Assembly: GCA_023429135.1 (NCBI GenBank)
Contig: JAEYWD010000024.1
Span: forward strand, 124,001-188,000
Origin: Bacteroidota bacterium
GTDB lineage: Bacteria > Bacteroidota > Bacteroidia > Bacteroidales > JAAUTT01
Direction of reading: 5' to 3'
DNA: 64,000 nt
Shown: positions 61,311 through 64,000 of the stretch, piece by piece
Layout: every line of letters starts with the position of its first letter
How positions within the stretch are numbered: the stretch's first letter is position 1
Position numbers and translations under genes: made by a program
The notes under the pieces: model-generated
Seen by the model: the letters and a program-made list of their open reading frames with translations, nothing else
Told to the model about the DNA's origin: nothing
Database searches by the model: none

Positions 61311-62651
61311 CAACTCCCTCACCGCATCTTTAAACTTCCGGCCTCTGTCTTCGTAGTTATCGAAGAGGTCGAAGCTGGCACAGGCAGGCGAAAGGAGAAC
61401 CACTTCACCGTTTTTTGCCTGTTTGTAGGCGGCTTTTACAGCATCTGTAATGGAGTGAGTATCTACTATTACAGGTATAATGCCATCAAAAGCTTTGATA
61501 AGTTTGGCGTTATCCTTGCCAAGGCAAACCAATGCTTTTACCTTTTCTTTTACCAAATCGTAAAGCTCGGTATAATCGTTTCCTTTGTCGAGACCGCCGG
61601 CAATCCAAACCACTTTGGTGGTTTGACATTCGAGTGCATACCAGGTCGAATTCACATTGGTTGCCTTCGAATCGTTAATATATTCAACCCCATGAATTTT
61701 AAGTACATGCTCCAAACGATGTTCAACACCCTGGAAGTCCATCAGACTTTCGCGAACCACTTCTTTCCTTATCTCAAGCACTTTTGCTGCTATACCAGCA
61801 GCCATGGAATTATAAGTATTGTGACGGCCTTTTAGAGCTAATTCTTCAACCGAAATTGTAAAATCGTCCTCCTGGTAATTGATAACCATGTTATTATTTT
61901 CCAGGTAAGCGCCGGGACGATTCACATGGCGCACCGAGAAAGGAAGCTTTTGTGATGTGATCACAATTTTTTCCAATTCACGGATGGTAACATCATCATC
62001 GGAACAGAAGATAAAGAACTGCTCTTTCGTGAGATTCTGGGTAATGCGGAATTTCGAATTGATATAATTCTGAAAGTTATATTCGTACCGGTCCAGGTGA
62101 TCGGGAGTAATATTGAGCAGAATAGCGATATCAGCCCTGAAGTCGTACATGCCGTCCAATTGAAAACTGCTGAGTTCAATTACGTAGTAATCAAAATCAT
62201 CCTCGGCAACCGACCATGCAAAGCTTTTACCTACATTTCCGGCCAAACCAACATTTAGGCCTGCTTTGCGAAGCATGTGATAGAGCAGGGTAGTAGTGGT
62301 AGTTTTTCCGTTGCTGCCGGTGATGCAAATCTTTTTGGCATCGGTATACCTGCCTGCAAATTCAATTTCTGATATAATAGGAATTCCAAGCTCCCGAATC
62401 TTTTTAACAATAGGTGTTTTCTCAGCAATACCCGGACTCTTGATAACCTCATCGGCATTCAGAATCAGATCTTCGGTATGCTGTCCTTCTTCAAAATCGA
62501 GTCCATAGTTGTCCAGTGTTTCTTTGTATTTGGGTTTCACAATTCCAAAATCGGAAACAAAAACATCAAAACCCTTTTTTTGTGCAAGAATGGCAGCGCC
62601 TATTCCACTTTCGGCTGCACCCAGGACCACTATGCGTTTTTTATTTATCAT
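61308..62651 (-). CDS. murD: UDP-N-acetylmuramoylalanine--D-glutamate ligase
   Basis: 447 residues. Adds D-Glu to the precursor. N-terminal Rossmann with GAAESGIGAAILA, ATP loop ITGSNGKTTTTTLLYHML, and the later TPDHLDRYEYNF and YINDSKATNVNSTWYAL segments diagnostic of MurD. Complete and normal in size. 11 bases after mraY. Confidence 0.96.
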   Translation of the reverse strand: MINKKRIVVLGAAESGIGAAILAQKKGFDVFVSDFGIVKPKYKETLDNYGLDFEEGQHTEDLILNADEVIKSPGIAEKTPIVKKIRELGIPIISEIEFAGRYTDAKKICITGSNGKTTTTTLLYHMLRKAGLNVGLAGNVGKSFAWSVAEDDFDYYVIELSSFQLDGMYDFRADIAILLNITPDHLDRYEYNFQNYINSKFRITQNLTKEQFFIFCSDDDVTIRELEKIVITSQKLPFSVRHVNRPGAYLENNNMVINYQEDDFTISVEELALKGRHNTYNSMAAGIAAKVLEIRKEVVRESLMDFQGVEHRLEHVLKIHGVEYINDSKATNVNSTWYALECQTTKVVWIAGGLDKGNDYTELYDLVKEKVKALVCLGKDNAKLIKAFDGIIPVIVDTHSITDAVKAAYKQAKNGEVVLLSPACASFDLFDNYEDRGRKFKDAVREL

Positions 62652-62662
62652 TTTTCCTGATG

Positions 62663-63913
62663 TTATCGGATTTTGAGTGTTACAATGGTTAATATGGCCA
62701 GAACGATTCCCACAATCCAGAATCGGGTGACAATTTTAGCTTCGGGATATCCCTTCAACTGATAATGATGATGCAAAGGAGCCATTTTGAAAATTCGGCG
62801 GCCTTCGCCGTATTTTCTGCGGGTATATTTAAAATATCCTACCTGCATCATAACAGAAAGATTTTCAATAATAAATATTCCACAGAGAATGGGTATTAAA
62901 AGTTCTTTACGGATTAGGACAGCAAAAACCGAGATAATACCTCCAATGGCCAAACTTCCGGTATCGCCCATGAAAACCTGTGCTGGATATGTGTTGTACC
63001 AAAGAAATCCTACAGTAGCACCAATGAATGCACTTATAAATATTACCAGCTCGCCAGTATATGGCAGGTACATTATATTCAGGTAATTTGCATAGATGAT
63101 GTTACCTGATACATATGCCAGTATTGCAAGCGTGGCCCCAATAATGGCCGATGTTCCCGATGCCAGTCCGTCCAGTCCGTCGGTTATATTTGCTCCGTTA
63201 GAAATGGCAGTAATAATGAATATTACAACCAGTGTAAAAACAATCCAACCATATTTCTTCGCTTTATCGCCCATGAACCCAATGAGGGAGCTGTAATCAA
63301 ATTCATGATTTTTAAGGAAAGGAATGGTTGTTTTGTACGATTTCTCATCGTGGATAACATAAGGAGTAGAAGCCGGAAGATTATCAGGATTCTCCGTGAT
63401 GCCCGGCATGGTATTAAACTCCGTAGCAGGCATACGGTCGCGTACAACTACCTGGTCGCTGAAGCTAAGCGTAATACCAATAATCAGTCCTAATGTTACC
63501 TGTCCCAGGACTTTAAATTTTCCGTGAAGCCCTTTTTTATCCTTCTTGAAAACCTTGATATAATCATCAGCAAAACCTACAAACCCCAGAGTAATGGTAG
63601 TTATAAGCATCAGGATAATATAGATATTGAGTATATCGCAAAGCAGAATGGCAGGAACCAGGATAGAAATCAGAATGATAATCCCACCCATGGTTGGAGT
63701 TCCTTTTTTCTGCATCTGACCTTCCAGGCCTAAATTGCGTATTTCTTCCCCAATTTGCTTTTTCTGCAGGAACCTGATCAATCGTTTTCCTATAAAGAGA
63801 GCGATGAGCAGTGATAAAATTACTGCAAACGAAGCCCTGAACGAGATGTAATGAAACATCCTTGCACCTGGCACGTCAAGCTTATCTAAATAGGAGAACA
63901 AGTAGTACAACAT
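62663..63913 (-). CDS. mraY: Phospho-MurNAc-pentapeptide transferase
   Basis: 416 residues, about ten membrane helices. Makes lipid I. Start YYLFSYLDKLDVPGARMF; GTPTMGGIIILISIL; the catalytic Asp region FADDYIKVFKK, ITDGLDGLASG and FMGDTGSLAIGG; C-terminal MAPLHHHYQLKGYPEAKIV. An insert of about 50 residues after helix 4 (about 150-200) is typical of Bacteroidota MraY. Confidence 0.96.
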   Translation of the reverse strand: MLYYLFSYLDKLDVPGARMFHYISFRASFAVILSLLIALFIGKRLIRFLQKKQIGEEIRNLGLEGQMQKKGTPTMGGIIILISILVPAILLCDILNIYIILMLITTITLGFVGFADDYIKVFKKDKKGLHGKFKVLGQVTLGLIIGITLSFSDQVVVRDRMPATEFNTMPGITENPDNLPASTPYVIHDEKSYKTTIPFLKNHEFDYSSLIGFMGDKAKKYGWIVFTLVVIFIITAISNGANITDGLDGLASGTSAIIGATLAILAYVSGNIIYANYLNIMYLPYTGELVIFISAFIGATVGFLWYNTYPAQVFMGDTGSLAIGGIISVFAVLIRKELLIPILCGIFIIENLSVMMQVGYFKYTRRKYGEGRRIFKMAPLHHHYQLKGYPEAKIVTRFWIVGIVLAILTIVTLKIR

Positions 63914-63925
63914 ATCTTTTGTATT

Positions 63926-64000
63926 TTATGATTCAAAAATTTCACGTATCACCTCTTTGTCATCGAAGTGATGTTTTACACCTTTAATTTCCTGGTAGTT
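63926..64000 (-). CDS. murE: C-terminal end of MurE
   Basis: The minus strand reads from the window edge to a TAA at 63926-63928 and gives NYQEIKGVKHHFDDKEVIRE plus four residues. The NYQEIKG...HFDD pattern is the C-terminus of UDP-MurNAc-tripeptide synthetase MurE, and the place before mraY is the usual one. Only 24 residues are visible. Confidence 0.8.
   Translation of the reverse strand, partial: NYQEIKGVKHHFDDKEVIREIFES

Noticed and set aside
53787..64000. Complete division and cell-wall cluster including ftsI and mraZ
   Set aside because: The window starts within murE; genes before it lie outside, so the cluster is seen only in part.

Overview
The window looks like a chromosomal segment of a Bacteroidota bacterium, probably Bacteroidales or a close relative. 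The support is a TonB-dependent receptor paired with a DUF4249 lipoprotein, PorV-like and other outer-membrane barrels, DUF4252, a BlaI/BlaR1 pair whose sensor carries a TonB-like tail, an HU-like (HU-HIG) protein, promoters of the TTTG-N19-TAnnTTTG type, and little Shine-Dalgarno signal. No rRNA, tRNA, CRISPR array, prophage or insertion sequence was recognised.

Layout. 1-1.5 kb: a small minus-strand operon (membrane protein, winged-helix regulator, truncated membrane protein). 1.8-6.8 kb: plus-strand housekeeping genes lysS, gpsA, adk, obgE and a PAP2 phosphatase. 6.8-8.7 kb: fabF and a TetR regulator with a visible operator. 8.8-15 kb: RDD membrane protein, msrBA fusion, large sensor kinase, DMT exporter. 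15-17 kb: pgi and hpt. 17-23 kb: PorV-like barrel, helix-hairpin-helix barrel, HtrA-type protease, recJ. 23-28 kb: ABC exporter, DUF4252 protein, cation/proton antiporter, secreted protein. 28.5-34.7 kb: methyltransferase-like protein, metallo-beta-lactamase-fold hydrolase, TorF-like protein, TonB receptor/DUF4249 pair. 34.9-41.9 kb: a leucine operon (leader peptide and attenuator, leuA, leuC, leuD, a citramalate-synthase-like gene, a four-helix-bundle gene, leuB). 42-46 kb: gene remnants, OB-fold lipoprotein, PepSY protein, BlaR1/BlaI, monooxygenase-fold lipoprotein. 46.5-52 kb: DedA, coaX, barrel, lptC, small membrane protein, PpiD-like foldase. 52-53 kb: small protein and HU-like protein. 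53-64 kb: the division/cell-wall cluster on the minus strand, murE(end)-mraY-murD-ftsW-murG-murC-ftsQ-ftsA-ftsZ, then yqeY.

Two things stand out. First, the leu operon is preceded by a textbook attenuator: a 19-residue leader peptide with six Ile and three Leu codons, and mutually exclusive 1:2, 2:3 and 3:4 stems. This fits an operon serving both leucine (leuABCD) and isoleucine (citramalate route). Second, nine intergenic sites carry arms of tandem degenerate 7- or 8-base units beginning with purine-G, usually as two inverted arms and usually starting at a gene's stop codon. One such pair encloses a complete four-helix-bundle (S23/23S intervening-sequence protein family) gene inside the leu operon; the other sites have similar arms around short non-coding cores. 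This suggests an autonomous element with non-autonomous relatives.

Functional calls rest on motifs read from the translated sequence. Start sites were moved where the apparent start was a TTG codon, lay inside a terminator, or lay upstream of the promoter.
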